Shown here: positions 1-12,078 of the stretch, in pieces
Numbering within the stretch: the stretch's first letter is position 1
How the letters are laid out: each line of letters begins with the position of its first letter
Source of the DNA: Gamarada debralockiae
Taxonomy: Eukaryota; Ascomycota; Leotiomycetes; Helotiales; Hyphodiscaceae
Reading direction: 5' to 3'
Assembly: GCA_002803225.1 (NCBI GenBank)
Contig: NXFV01000454.1
Coordinates: 1 to 58,851 of the forward strand
DNA: 58,851 bases
Notes under the pieces: model-generated
Seen by the model: only the letters and a program-made list of their open reading frames with translations
Databases searched by the model: none
What the model was told of the DNA's origin: nothing
Position numbers and translations under genes: made by a program

Positions 1-3000
1 ATGCCGTCGAGATGACTCGGTGTAGGTGTAAGTATGCGACGCTCTGGGAGCTAGGGGGTGCGACATTAGTTTAGAGACACCTGAACCACCAAGCTGAGGG
101 AGGGGTCTCTGCTTTTCAAGCACAACGTCGCAGATTTTGTCACAGCCTGGGACCTCTTCAGACCCTGCAGAAGTCTCATCTTCCAGCGGAAAAACATCAT
201 GCTGTTCGGTCTCAGCTTTACCCAATTTCACCTTCGGGCTTCTAGGCCCGCTGAAACTTGACAAGCTGCTGGTTTCAGAGCCCATTGACGGTCGACTGTG
301 GCTTGAAGCATTCCTCACATCCCTCGTACGACCCTCCGATTCCTGTGAACCCAATATCAGACTGTCAGATCCAATGCTAGTGCTGCACGCGTTTTCAGGA
401 GGAATTGCCATAGAACTAGCAGGAATTGAGTCGTCCGGCTGGTCGAGCAGAATAGACACCTGGCAGTCTAGGCAATGATGCTCCTGCATCCTCCCGACGC
501 ATCTACCAAGTACCTTGCAATCTAAACAGTGATCCGTGTCTATCTTCTCGCTAAAGTTGCCTTCCTGCTGCCCCTGGCACATGCTGAGCTTTGCCTTGTG
601 CAAGTCAAAAGACCGCTGTGGCTTTTCCTTTTTCTTCCTTGTCATCTGTACTGTTTCGTACTCGGGTGGGACCAAATTTTCATTGCAATTTGACCAGCTG
701 CTAGTTTCCAATCGCGTCGGTGGTTGAATGTGGCTTGTACCAGCGCTCTCACAATTCGTAGTGTCTGTCGGCCCCACTGGCCCCAGCAGTGCTGCACTGG
801 GTCCAAAGCTGACGGAACTCGAATCAATTCGAGTTCCTTCTAGAAGACCACAGTCTATGGTATTGTCGGGCGAGTCGCGCGCGAACCGCACCCGTAGGTG
901 TGGGTAGCGACGCCCTCCAATCCTCTCCCTGCTCTTTCCCTTTTCCCCTTCGTTCCTCCGTTGCTTTTCCTCTGTACGCATATTATGTGGCTCTCGCGAA
1001 GCTCTCTCCTTTCTGTGCAATGCTTCTGGAGTTTCTGGCGTTTGATAATCAGGTGGATACATATTCTCACAGTAAGGTCTCTCCGAGCCCTTAAGTGCGT
1101 ATTCATAGTCCTCGGGACTGATGAGCCCATTCCTCCACATGTGTTCGATAACCCAAAAGTCAGGTCGCATATTGTCAGACGGGTCGAAATTCTGGAGATG
1201 CTCGCCGATGTGAAGCATACGCTCTCGCCAATTCCTTACAGCATCGCCACTGCTGCGGAAAACAGCATCGTCTGAATCGCAGAATGTGCAGATCGCTGTG
1301 GGAGGAAGAGGTGCGTTGACGAAGTGAGACGCCGAGTGCGAAGTCCACGCTTCGAAGTGCGCCGGATTGAATCGCAGACCGCACCCAAGAAAGAAGAACT
1401 CGCATGGCAAGTCATAGCCGTAATTGTAAGGTTGCGCGGCCGTTTGCTGCACGAAAGTTGGCGGGTGCCATGGTGGTACTAAATGTGAAATTGACGTAGC
1501 AGCCCCTGAAATTGAAGACTCTACGTCGGATGATGCTCTGTAGGAAGAGAAACTCTGGATGCTCTTGGAGCTTGCTGTCGACGAATCGGAGATACTGCGA
1601 GCTAATTTGCTGATGGATCTTGATGTTTGCGGCAGTGGAGGCAGAGATGCGATACCGTCTGGAGATCTGCTACGTACTCTCGTGGCAGTACTGAACCATG
1701 GTAGGCGTAGTTCCTCTGAATTCTCCAGATAGAGAATCTGAAGATGATCCAATCCGTGGTACATCCAATCGCAGTTGCCAAGGTTAGTGTTCGTCGTCGT
1801 AATTTTCTGGGTTGCTTTAGGTCGTCTCCCACCATGGGACAAGGAACCTTCTCCTTTGAAGCTGAGTTGGAGATGTTGAGCTGAGCCGGGCGATTTTGAA
1901 TTCTCTGCTTGGCATTGGTATCTGAGCAGAGACGACGGACCTCCTGAGTTCTTCTCTGTCAACATCGGCTTGTCCAACGATAGTCCTGGTTGTCCTTGCT
2001 GTTGTGGTCCCGGAAGACTCGTCGAAGATTGCGTCACTTTACACAAAGATTTCTTCGACGGGTGCAATTCATCATGAGAATATTTTGGCTCCAGGGCACA
2101 GCTTCTGGTCAACGTTCCCAAAGCGCCGGATGCATTTATCGCCTCCGAATGTAGAGTACTGGTTGATATAGCTTCACTCTCATAGTCTTCGTCTTGTGAT
2201 GATTGATCCAACTCGTCATATTCCCCAGGCTTCTTGGAATTTCCGCCGCAGGTCCATGTCCTTCCAGATGGCATGACTTGACTGTCCGCAGGTCTAGAAT
2301 CGAGACAAACAGTAAAGGCCGCCCTAGCACCGACTCCCATAGAATCGTGAAAGTAATCATCAGCATCATCATCATCGTCGTCGTCGTCGTCGCTATTTGG
2401 GTTCTGTCCGAAGTTGGCGGATTTCCTGTCTCTAGACTTTGGAACAAAGGGAATTCTCCAGTCCGAGATCTTGGCACCCATCAACAGTTCACCCTCAATG
2501 TGATCTGCTCTGCGATCCCAATCATTGAGAGCCATCCCACAAAAGCCACATTGTCGTGGCCATTCACTTTGAACGTCATACACCCAACGTAATTGTTGTT
2601 CTCCAATGCCCTGCAGAGCATGTTTCTTTCGTAGGTGCTCTCGCAGCTTGTCCTTCCTTGAAAATGTCCTACCATCACGTCTTGCGTTTTCGCACTGAAT
2701 TGTGTGTCGATCGGCGGCATCCAAATGGGGAAACACCGAAGAACAAAATTTACAGGCGAATCCTCCCTGTGAAAGCGCACGGATGGCACTACACTCCTTA
2801 CACATCCAGCGTTGGTTGTTCCAGTGGATAGTCCGCTCATGCCTCTTCCAATCAGACTTTCCACATCTGCCGGACCAGGGTCCTTTAGGACAGTTCGGGA
2901 AAGTGCAGTGATAGAAAACATAGGTATTTTGTGGTATTTGAGACGGTCCTGCGGAGACAGCATTGCCACGATTGGGGGGAATGCATGGTGAAAGTAGATC

Positions 3001-3892
3001 ACGGGTTGCAGAGATATCCTTTCGAGGTGGGTAGGCTGAAAAAGAACTTGGGTTGAGAAGATTGGGCTGGAGTCTGGAAGGACCTTTTTCTTTCTGAAGA
3101 GACGGGGCTGACGTGGCGGGATTGCATGGCTGCTTGCCCTTAGTCGATACCGACCTGGACTCCGGTTTGGTGACATAGAATTGTTGGAGCCTCCGCAGCG
3201 TTTGCTTAAACGCTAGTGACTCCAAACTCGGATCGTCACGGAAGGCATTCCCCAAAATCTCCACAATCTCGTAGGCATTTGAAATGGGCTGGGCTGGACT
3301 CACTTCTCTCCCTCTCCTTCTCTTCCTCGGGTTTTCACGGGAAGATCCTTCCACGAAGGGAGGCGGCAATTCGTTTGAGATGTTCTGTGGAGAGGGAGAT
3401 GCTGGCAATTCATTGACGAAGCCTAAGTTGTATTGTATGTCGTCTGCTGGTGTCCAAATGGGAAATGTACTCAAGGCGTCTGTGGTAGTCGAGTCAAGGT
3501 TGTCGTTTAAAGTACCGAACTCCTCAGCTTGTGTGCCCCTCTCAGGCCGTTTTTCCAGGCATATATAACAGTGACAACACCCTCCACCTTCACCCTGTCC
3601 CATTTGATTACAGGCCTCATCAAGTCCACCATCTTCTGCCAAGGAGTTAGAGTCGCTATCCTGGCTCATGGGTCAAATAGAAAGCTCACTCACCAAACTG
3701 CGCACCAAATTGGGAGAATAGTCCCTGGAAACGTAGTTTTTCATGAGGTGGCACTTTGGAGGCATCTATATGACTCTGTTGGGAGGGGCCCGACCCATCC
3801 CAAAGTGTGCCATCGTCGCCGAAAAATTCGAAGGGCGGGGAGAAGAAGGGGGACGGTGGTTGCCAAGCAGACGGCTCAAGCGGATGATCCAT
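1..3892 (-). CDS. Large C2H2 zinc-finger protein, C-terminus beyond the window
   Basis: Exon 1 is 3892-3694 and exon 2 runs from 3635 to the window edge without a stop, giving 1,278 visible codons. The 58-nt intron 3693-3636 has a GTGAGT donor, a CTAAC branch point and a CAG acceptor, and keeps the frame. Around residues 309-445 lies a cluster of Cys/His fingers: an HC..NC..WKRHERTIH unit, a MCKEC knuckle, a CKFCSSVF..H unit, and the fungal C-x-F-C-x(6)-W-D-R-R-x-x-H-I motif. A nine-Asp run follows near residue 482. A second zinc-binding region near residues 811-880 has CEFFFLGC and CTFCDSDD..WRERMLHIGEHL. Close to the edge HCLDC occurs twice (about 1102 and 1121). Proteins of this kind are presumed nuclear regulators; the target is unknown. 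Most of the rest is low-complexity Ser/Pro-rich sequence. The start is the only ATG leading into the first donor in frame. Confidence 0.8.
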
Positions 3893-5784
3893 CTCTTTGC
3901 ACCAGAACTCAAATTACCTCGTACCAGAAAACGAGGCGTTCGTCGGAGAGTTCGGCCAAAGTAGGCAAACGTGAAGGAAAAGGCAACAAGAGAAACCTTG
4001 CTGAAGAAGTTCGCCATATCTGTATTGTCGAGGGCAGAACTTTGAGGGCAGAATTTTCGCGTTCTGTTGTTTTTCGGGGCAGAAGATGCTGATGCACGCG
4101 TTCGCGGGCGGCCAATGAAGGACTTTTCGGGCGTTCAAAATCTGCCTGGCACGTGACTCGCCACTGACTCAAAGGACCAATAGGCGTTAACGTGCTGAGC
4201 TTTTTGTATACTATTGCTGCATTTGACTTCATCCGGATGTTGAAATCTCAATCGCTTGTCCTTGTTTACTGTTGTACTAATATGAAGCCTGCCATACGAA
4301 AATTAAATCTCGCAGGAGTAGCTCCTATGTCAAATATCAATTGAAGAGACCGAAGGTGTTTTTCTTTTGCGATTGAGCTACAACTACAATGTGGATAGAT
4401 GCTGTCATTGGCAACAGTAGAAAGATAGACAAAAGCAAGGCTTTATGATCCTTCCCCCTACCCGTTACGGTAGTTGATATGTTAATAAAGTACAAGTTCT
4501 TAGCAAACGACTTTTAGTGAACTTCTCTAGTAACCAACAATATAGGAACTTTGCACAATTTAGAATCGCAGAAAGGAAACCTTACTCAAGCTTAGCTTCA
4601 GGACGCGGCTTTACGATGGGCAGGGTTGGTTGCCAGGATCTAAACACTCGTTGTTCCGAGATCCACTTCTCGTTATAATTGCAAAGCCTGAGATCGAGGC
4701 GTCATAAGACCTGGTACATAATCAAACGCGTCACGCAGTCTGTCATTTTAAACCCGGGACGCCATCGACTGAACGGCATGGACAACTGTGCTTATCCGAA
4801 GGCAGCTGAACATCATTGGGCAGTGGAATCGAGACGATGATGCCCTTTGTTATATTGTAACACGGGTAACACATACCAATCGTGCGTATAAGGTAAAACA
4901 ATGCATCTCAGCTCGAACCGGGCTATTTTAGCTCCGCAAAGGCTGTCAACGGATCTGGTATCAGAAAATTTCCAGAATACTTTTAAATACCAAGGTCACG
5001 AGTCAAGTCACTAACTTTTTGCTTATCTCCAAGCCCCGGACCCGTACGCATGCTAAGTCCTATCGACAGGATGTAGCTTAATTTTGAGAGGCACAGGCTC
5101 CCAAGTCCCATGGATTCTCTGGTCCGAGATCCACTCCTCCGCTCGCCACAGAATTCCAGGTCAAAATGCCCAGTACCTTGCACATGATGATCCGCGCCAT
5201 GTAGTAATGTAGTATGGTAGTCGTCAATTTTAGTTATTCATGAATAATACTATGGTAGTGGCAATTAATGACCACTACCATAGAATGACGACTCTGGCCG
5301 TTTGGCTGTACACGCAAGGCGCGAGTCGACTTTATCGTTTGTGAATGTTATGAACAGGACTCCACATGCTCCAAGTGGGAGATTCAAATCAGACACATTT
5401 CGAAGCTGAGGACGGAGTGTGGAAAACGAAGACATGTCATAGGCAAACGGACCGCTCTCGAATGGGAACTCTTGGGGCTGTCAACTTACTGCAGAAACTC
5501 TTCCACAGGTTTTGCGGCTTCTGCACGGTGTGTTGTACAAGATCACATGCCGTGTGGCGGAACAAGTTGAGCGACAGATCACCCCGTCATAAAGGATTTG
5601 GAACTGTAGCGTTTTTAATTGTGAAACTTGTCGAAGAAAAAACCCGTTTGAGCGAGGGCTAAAATACAAAGTTTGAACAGTTGTTTCAGCCATACGAGTT
5701 GAATTTCTTGTGTTTCGCAGCTTTGAACTGAAGAAAGATGCTGAGGCTGTGGTCGACTTCCGTCCTGGCTTCAATGCTTGCAGG
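3893..5784. other. Intergenic region, 1.9 kb
   Basis: No convincing gene was found here. The stretch is AT-richer than the flanking genes and contains only short, compositionally poor reading frames. It carries the upstream region of the zinc-finger gene and, near 5.2 kb, a compact palindrome described separately. Confidence 0.6.
5219..5293. repeat. Nested palindromes, cruciform- or MITE-like
   Basis: Three symmetric elements lie within 75 bp. A 14-bp perfect palindrome (TTATTCATGAATAA) is at 5234-5247. A 12-bp perfect inverted repeat, CTATGGTAGTGG at 5250-5261 and its complement at 5272-5283, has a 10-nt loop. An outer 8-bp pair, AGTCGTCA at 5219-5226 and TGACGACT at 5286-5293, encloses both. 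This could be the remnant of a small foldback element or a structured regulatory site. No coding role is seen. Confidence 0.55.
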
Positions 5785-6811
5785 TCATATAGCCGTGTCA
5801 AGCAGCGTAACGTAACTCATCATAGTCCACCACAGAGGCGTTAGGCCAATATGATAGTTCTTCCAATCGCCGCTTGCGCAATTCGTCCACAACACCCTAA
5901 GTCCCACAGCAATCCCAAGTACCATTTGAAGAAGACCGACAATAATTATGCTTCCGGTGTATGGAGACTTGGATTTTATGCCGAGTAGCACTCCAAAAAC
6001 CATAAACGAAGTATGCAAGAGGCAATATATTCCGCACGTAACTCGTCTTATGGCCATCATGTGGCCTTCGAATACTACCGGCAGCGTTCTCTTTCCAGCG
6101 TTTTTGTCCCCTTCGACATCCTGCAGCTCTTGAACATGAACGATAGCTCCGGCCCAAAGGGCGAGGGCGATGCGCAAAAGAAGGTTCAAATTCCGACTAT
6201 GAATAGCACAGTCAGTATTGTTTATTGTAGATGGACGATGGGCCAAAATTTCTGGGAGAAGACGTACCCCGGAAACTCGCTGATCACCACCTCGTTGACT
6301 TGACCAACCATTAGAAATGTCCCTAATAGACTAAAGCAATTGCGTATGACAAAATTATTTAGTCGAGACGACGTGTAACAAAAATAAGTCTCGATTTGCC
6401 ACGCAACAGCATATATGGCTGCATAGCCAGATATCGCGTATGAAAGCAGAGGGTAGAGACACCAGGACCCCACCCAGCGTATGCAGGCCCCGCGCATTGT
6501 TTTCATTCGGCTAGGGAGGGGCCGATGAGGTTTGTCGATAGAGTCAGCCTCAACTCCCATTAGCTGGTTAAAGATGTCGAAAGCATATTGATACCCGAAG
6601 CCAGCCAGGAATGTCTTCACGAAACTTGGAGTGCGGTAGTGAAGGGCATCGGAGGGAAGAAGAGCCGGGGAAGACTGGCGAATATAAACCCGCCAATCGT
6701 TATAGGGCTATTAGAACGAAGGAAGGCTTCGATTACGTAGACCTCGTGGATGATGGCATGCTTTATTCTGAAGAATGGATTGTGCTCTCGGGGACTGCGC
6801 ATCGTCTGCAT
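5785..6811 (-). CDS. UbiA-superfamily membrane prenyltransferase or terpene cyclase, 5' frame uncertain
   Basis: The two aspartate motifs of the UbiA fold are present: FDIFNQ...EADSIDKPHRPLP in the first half and QDVEGDKNAGKRTLP in the second. Several hydrophobic helices separate them. Related fungal proteins include membrane-bound prenyltransferases and the UbiA-type sesquiterpene cyclase of fumagillin biosynthesis, so substrate and reaction stay open. The frame is continuous from about 6620 to 6268, then a 71-nt intron (6267-6197, GTACGT, CTGAC branch, TAG) and exon 6196-5785. Upstream, an ATG at 6811 opens a frame with a plausible first helix, but it stops at 6617 and does not join the next frame directly. 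Either one base is missing near 6620-6640, or a 62-nt intron (GTAATC...CGCCAG) removes part of that segment. No terpene or polyketide genes flank it. Confidence 0.62.
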
Positions 6812-7902
6812 TTCCAGGTGGAGTTGGAAGCTGGTGAGACGGTAGCTTGGTTTGTTTCATGTTCTATTCTAAAGATTCCATACAAAGGGAAGGATTATAG
6901 ACGGAGTCGTATTGGGCTTGAAGTTGAGAGTCGACATTTAATGAGACTGTAAGATGTTGTCGACGCTGTTTGTGAACCGCACTTATATGTAGCGTGCAAG
7001 ACTAACGAATGCATACAAGCTGAACTCGACTATGATGGCTTTTTGAGATGCGCCTCCATCGGTAACACCGGGCGAATAGCAACCCACTAACCCGCTGAAT
7101 ATCGCATAAGATGCATTTCCAGTGCTTGCTCTGCATCAGAAGTGAACCACAACCAAAGGAGCCTTACTCCCTCCACGCACTTACCGGGCCCCACGTTGTC
7201 TGGCTTATAGAACGATTCACGTGGCCAGCATGAACCTCATATAAACAAGCATCATAATCCTCGCAATACCCTCGGATTACAGTGTAACCACAATTGTACA
7301 CGGAAGAAGAAAGAAGACTTCTAGAGGATTTCTCGAAGCAGCGAATCCGACAGTTTTCGTCCACCAACCGATGATGCTTGTGCAACCTTTCTAATACAAA
7401 CTCAATTAAATCGTAGTGAGATGCAAAGCATGAATACAACGGTTGAGACGCCAACATGCAACATGCAGGTCGTTATCAGTCTACCTTCCTGATTCGGGGC
7501 AGAAGACAGAGTTGAAACAAGTACAACACTTAAACGCCGCACTCCAAAATTATTTGCCGAGACATCCATGTCCTTCGCGGACAAAATAACGTCGTTCGAA
7601 CAAGGTAATCCTTATTCTCAAATGCAGTCTATAGAACTCAGGCCCAGACTCCTGGGTATTGTACAGCATTTGAGGTTAACCTCTCAAACCATCTCAACAT
7701 TTGAAAATAGGTCATAAGGAAACCAACCTTTTCATGTGCATCATAGTATTCAAAATGAGCCCAACCTTATCATACAACTAGCCTGGTATCTAACCAAGAC
7801 CATGAATCTTTCCTAAACGCCTCTCCAATCCAACCCAAACGCCCATGAATGCCAATTCTCATAATATACTACTTGCCCACTTTGCCTCTTTCATATGCAG
7901 AA
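6812..7902. other. Intergenic region, 1.1 kb
   Basis: No gene is supported. A minus-strand frame of 97 codons at 7457-7164 begins with ATG and has acceptable composition, but it matches no family I recognise and shows no splice partners. The remainder is promoter or 3' flanking sequence. Confidence 0.5.
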
Positions 7903-9401
7903 TCAAACAAACTGTCGCCCCTGCATAGGTTGTTGTCCATACATCGGCGGAGGTCCGTGTGTGGGCGGGTATCCGGTATCCATGTGACCTAAATGGATAT
8001 CACTCTGACTAGCTCCCATCCCTGGATTCGTCCAAGGCTGCACTTGATATCCGCCTTCACCATCGCTACCTGCAGCCAACGCAGTCATTTGCTTCGCATT
8101 ATTGCGCTTCCATCGCCAGAAGGCGAAGGGACCCATCACGATTATGACGAGAAGGACGAGCGTGACGAGCGCCCAGTTGAATTTAGGGCTTAGAGCTAGA
8201 GGGAAACCGAGGAAGCCGTTGATGATGCCGCAGGGGATAACGATGCGGCCGAGCCAGACGTGGAAGGGTGCGACCTTTGTGGGTGACATGGTGCGTTTGT
8301 AGAGTCTGTGGTGCAGGAATCCGAGGACCCATTGGGCAATCATGGCGACTATGATGAGTGTTCCGAAGATTTGGTGGGCGGAGTTGAAGTTCTTGGACTA
8401 TTGATATATCAGAGACTGGTCAGACGTATGGAAAAATTGGAAAAGCTTACCCTGTTGTACATCGTGCCAATATAAACCCCCAGACCTGCTCCCAGAAGTG
8501 CACCGGCGGCAGACAGAGTTTGGTTCAAAGCATGCCACTTGACACTATTGAAGATCCGCAGAATCATGATTCCCAGCGGCATCAAGCCTACAAAGACCAA
8601 AATCATAATACAAGCATGGAGCGGCGCCGAGAAATCATGATCGGTCTGCTGTTGCGTCTCCGTCGTTCCAGCAGTATCGGCCGTCAAAGCAACAGGAACC
8701 CCAGCAACCCCGAACGCCTTCGTCAAATCCATCGTGAATGCTCCATATTCCGAATGCCGTTTAATATTCGCGCTGCCAGAATTCGAATTCAAGCTCCCAT
8801 CCGGTCCAACCGCAAATATAAACTGCGCAGCCGTATTCGCAGGATCGATGGAACCTCCTTTCCACGATCGACAGTTCGTGCACATAGCGTTCACGGTCAT
8901 GGTGTTGTTTGAGATGCCACTGCCTGGCAGCACGGTGACGGAGATGTTGGAGGTGTAGGTTGGCTCCACGTTGTCGTACACGAGGCGTGGACTGAGGGTT
9001 ATGTTTTTGCCCGTTGAGTCGGCGTAGGCCATGAAGATTAGGGAGTTGGCCATTTTGTTGCTGCCCATGCCCACTGCCTGTGTTCCCGTTTAATCAGCAC
9101 AATCCACACTCTCAATCCCCTGAATTCGCAGAAAGGAACTTACAATCCACGAGCTCGAGCTTGAGCCCGACATCGTGAAATAAAGATCATTGTTATCATC
9201 TGCCTGCGGAATATTGAGCGCGAACGTAACACTCGAATCGTTCGCTACAAAACCCGAAGCTGGAGTCGTTGAAATGGCGATCGCGGTGGATAGGAGCGCT
9301 GGTACACAGTCAGTTTCGCGTCGTGCTTTTTGCCTGGCTAAGACCCGCATTTCACTGGCCCACGTACCCGCTGTCAGCGCTGCTGAGCTTATTCTGACCA
9401 T
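7903..9401 (-). CDS. DOMON (cellobiose-dehydrogenase-type cytochrome) plus cytochrome b561 protein
   Basis: Four exons (9401-9368, 9298-9144, 9077-8451, 8397-7903) encode 436 residues; all junctions keep frame with GTACGT, GTAAGT and GTAAGC donors. A hydrophobic leader precedes a DOMON haem-binding domain with the expected Met ligand (WIAVGMGSNKM) and His ligand (HSEYGAFTMDL). A CTNC pair fits a disulphide. Then come the b561 helices with conserved histidines: PLHACIMILVF, VKWHALNQ, NSAHQIFG and FHVWLGR. The tail is Pro/Gln-rich and cytosolic. By family knowledge such proteins pass electrons across a membrane between the cytosolic and extracellular sides, possibly for metal reduction or oxidative biomass attack. 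The partner and membrane location are inferred. Confidence 0.88.
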
Positions 9402-10133
9402 GTTCTTGTTCTTCTTCTTCTATCCTCTCAAATCTATTAATCGCAATGAAAATGCAATCGGTAATGCTGAAATTGATAGGAGTTTTTAATGGATGAGTGA
9501 ATGAGCAATAAAGGATCATGCCACCCTGCACTCTTAGTATTGATGAAGCTACGGAGATCTGGATGTTTTGGTTGCTGCGCTTTCGCGGCTGGCAGGGGCA
9601 GTCTGCATGTCGGGTTGTCACTGCTGCTCTCTGAAGCGCTGCCCAGGGCTGATCTCCTGCCACAGCCTGTCATGTTGTCTTGCAGCCGCCACACTTTGCT
9701 GCCAAGCCTTACCTCCTGAATTTGTGGTTGGTTAAGTTCGAGAGGAGAGGATTGGTAAAAGGTTCTGTTTGATTGGATAGGGTATTTTGGGATGCGGAAG
9801 GCGCTTTTGGAGAAGGCTGAAATAACAACCTGCGTGAGCAAGGATACAAAGCAGATGTCATTGAGGGAAAGGGATAGGATAGGGAGTGGTATGAGGAGAG
9901 CTGGAGTGGGGCTTTGCTGAAGGGTTAGTTTTGCATTTATTTTGCTGTCTAGAATGGCATGTCATCTATGTAAGAAATCTACGTTTCATTCTGCATCAAA
10001 TCTTCACTTCATCAGTCATGATCTCCTTGCGTCGGTGCTTCTCTCTGGAGGACGTCCGTTTGTTTGGACGAAGTAGTTGTGTCAGAGCATCGGATGATCC
10101 AATCCTCTGCAAAGTATCAACTCTCACTCACCC
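9402..10133. other. Intergenic promoter region
   Basis: About 730 bp upstream of the b561 gene and downstream of the MFS gene. Open frames here overlap one another and carry no recognisable motif; nothing beyond a promoter and a 3' flank is seen. Confidence 0.5.
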
Positions 10134-12078
10134 TCACAACTCCTCCCTATTTGCCCTCTCCGCTTCCTCCTCAGCCTCATCGTCACCCTCAAGCCGAATC
10201 TCATGTCCATCACCCTCCCTAACGAAATAACTCGCAAGGCAAGTAATCCCCGCCATACAAGCTAATCCCCAAAACACAGCTCCCACACAACCCTTCTCCA
10301 ATCCTACACCATACAGCCATCCTCCAAACGCAGGGGCAATCGTCCGCGCCCCGGAACTCACACTCTGCCCGATGCCATGAATCGTTCCCAAAACACTAGG
10401 GTGTGGGGAACAATTGTTGATGAGGATGGTTGAAGCGGGCGTGGCGAAGGTACGGCCTATGACTTGCAGGAATAGAAGACCTATGAGAGCAGCCCAGATC
10501 GCGAGGCCTGTCTTTTGGCTCGGAGGTGGAGTTGTGGATGGAATGAGGGAGAGGAAGGGGATGAGTGTGTAGACGATGGGGAAACAATACAAGAAGATTC
10601 TCCAGCTGCGAACAGTGCCTAGACGAGTGTTGACGATGGGGTAGAGGAACAACTGCATCGTTATCCCGATCGATCCTAAGATCGCCATCGCAATACCTAT
10701 GGAGCGAGGAGGGAGCCCGACGCCGCCCGTGAAAATGAATGGTGGATGTGGGGTATAGTTTGGTGGAGTTTTCGCGGGGTCGTACACAGGTGTAGACAGG
10801 AAGGAGTACCAGATCGATTGGAATGTTCCCATAGAGCCGGCGAGCAGTGCATGAGATATTAGGGTGCTGATTACGTTGTAAGTGAAGATGCGTCGGAATG
10901 GAAGACGGTTCTTGTAGTGTGGTGAGACTCGTTTGCGAGGTTTGGTTGGTGTTGCCGGTGTGAGTTCGACGACGGGAGTTTCTGGATCATCAGCGGCGAT
11001 GGCAGTGTAACCATCGGATTTGGGACCCCTTCGCAGAAGTTTTCGAAGGAATGAAAGGACTTCCTTTCCGATATTGATTCCGATGTCTTCTTTGTGGCTG
11101 AAGTTTTGATGTGTCTGGCGGGGTTGAGTGTGGATTCTAGATCGGGTACTAGGTGCTTACCTCTTCAAGGCCAAAGAAGACTGCTAGGACAGCGAAACAT
11201 AAGAACATGGCACTCAACAGGTTTGGTGGTGAGTATGGGAACTTCTCAAGCCACTTAATGCCTCCAAATAGACTTGGATAGTTGGCAACCGGGTCAGAGG
11301 TCAAACCTCCCAGCATGGGACCTATGATAACTCCGATATTGGCGCACATCGGCAGTAGCACGAAAGCTCTTGACTGAAACCTATTTCAAGTCAGCAAGTC
11401 TCTTCAGAGATGCTTCAAAACTTACTTCTTCTCTCGGATGATCTCACTGATCATAGTTCTCATGACCCCGACATTCCCATTCAGCGCGCCACCCATCATC
11501 CTGAACACCAAAGCCTGCCAAAACTTCTGGGAGAATCCAAACCCGAGACACGAAAGCATCGTCCCAAAGAGTCCTATCAGAATAACTCTCTTTCGCCCTC
11601 CACTATCCGACCAACGCCCCCAAAGCATCGCTGTACATAATTGTGCCGCTGCAAAGGCCCCTTGCATGACACCCGCTTGAGAAGCAATAGTCGAATCCGG
11701 GAGTGATTTATCGAAGGATTTGAGTTGGTAGAATAGATATGATCGCAAAGAACTCTGCACCAAAGGCTCACTCAATCTCGCCATGACCAAAATGGCCAAT
11801 TGACCTTTGCGTGGTAGACTCGACCATGTAACAGGTGTTTCTTTCTTCTCTTCCCTCACCGGAATCTCGAGTTGCAACGGATCTTCATCTTCCTCGATGA
11901 ACGATCTCCTTCTCGCCCTGTCGGAGGCTGGCTCTTTGTGTGGTTTGAGCCCCGACGCCTTGTAATCTGTTCCGTGGATGGCAGGGCCCTCTGCATCACT
12001 ATCGCTCGTAACTGCGAAGTCCGTGGCTTGAGATTTCTTTGAACTCTTCGAAGAGCTGGGCATTTTGCTGGATGTCAT
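10134..12078 (-). CDS. MFS transporter, DHA1/ZIF1-like
   Basis: Three exons (12078-11426, 11380-11161, 11114-10134) give 617 residues; the introns are 45 and 46 nt. A hydrophilic N-terminus of about 100 residues (Ser/Asp/Lys-rich) precedes the first six-helix bundle. MFS motif A appears as GRWSDSGGRKRVILIG between helices 2 and 3, followed by RMMGGALNGNVGVMRTMISE in helix 4. A charged central loop of about 75 residues separates the second bundle, which ends with an acidic tail (EGDDEAEEEAERANREEL). The layout resembles plant zinc-induced facilitator-like and yeast YCR023C-type carriers; the substrate cannot be read from sequence. ATG at 12078 was chosen over the in-frame ATG at 12063 because it is the first one. 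Confidence 0.86.

Noticed and set aside
4653..5136. Shared TCCGAGATCCACT at about 4655 and 5123, suggesting a duplicated element
   Set aside because: Only 13 bases match exactly and the flanks align poorly by eye; not enough to call a repeat.
7164..7457. 97-codon minus-strand frame with acceptable composition
   Set aside because: No family motif, no splice partners and no conserved start context; probably chance.
9437..9841. 134-codon minus-strand frame upstream of the b561 gene
   Set aside because: Lies in the promoter/leader, lacks domain features and starts without good context.
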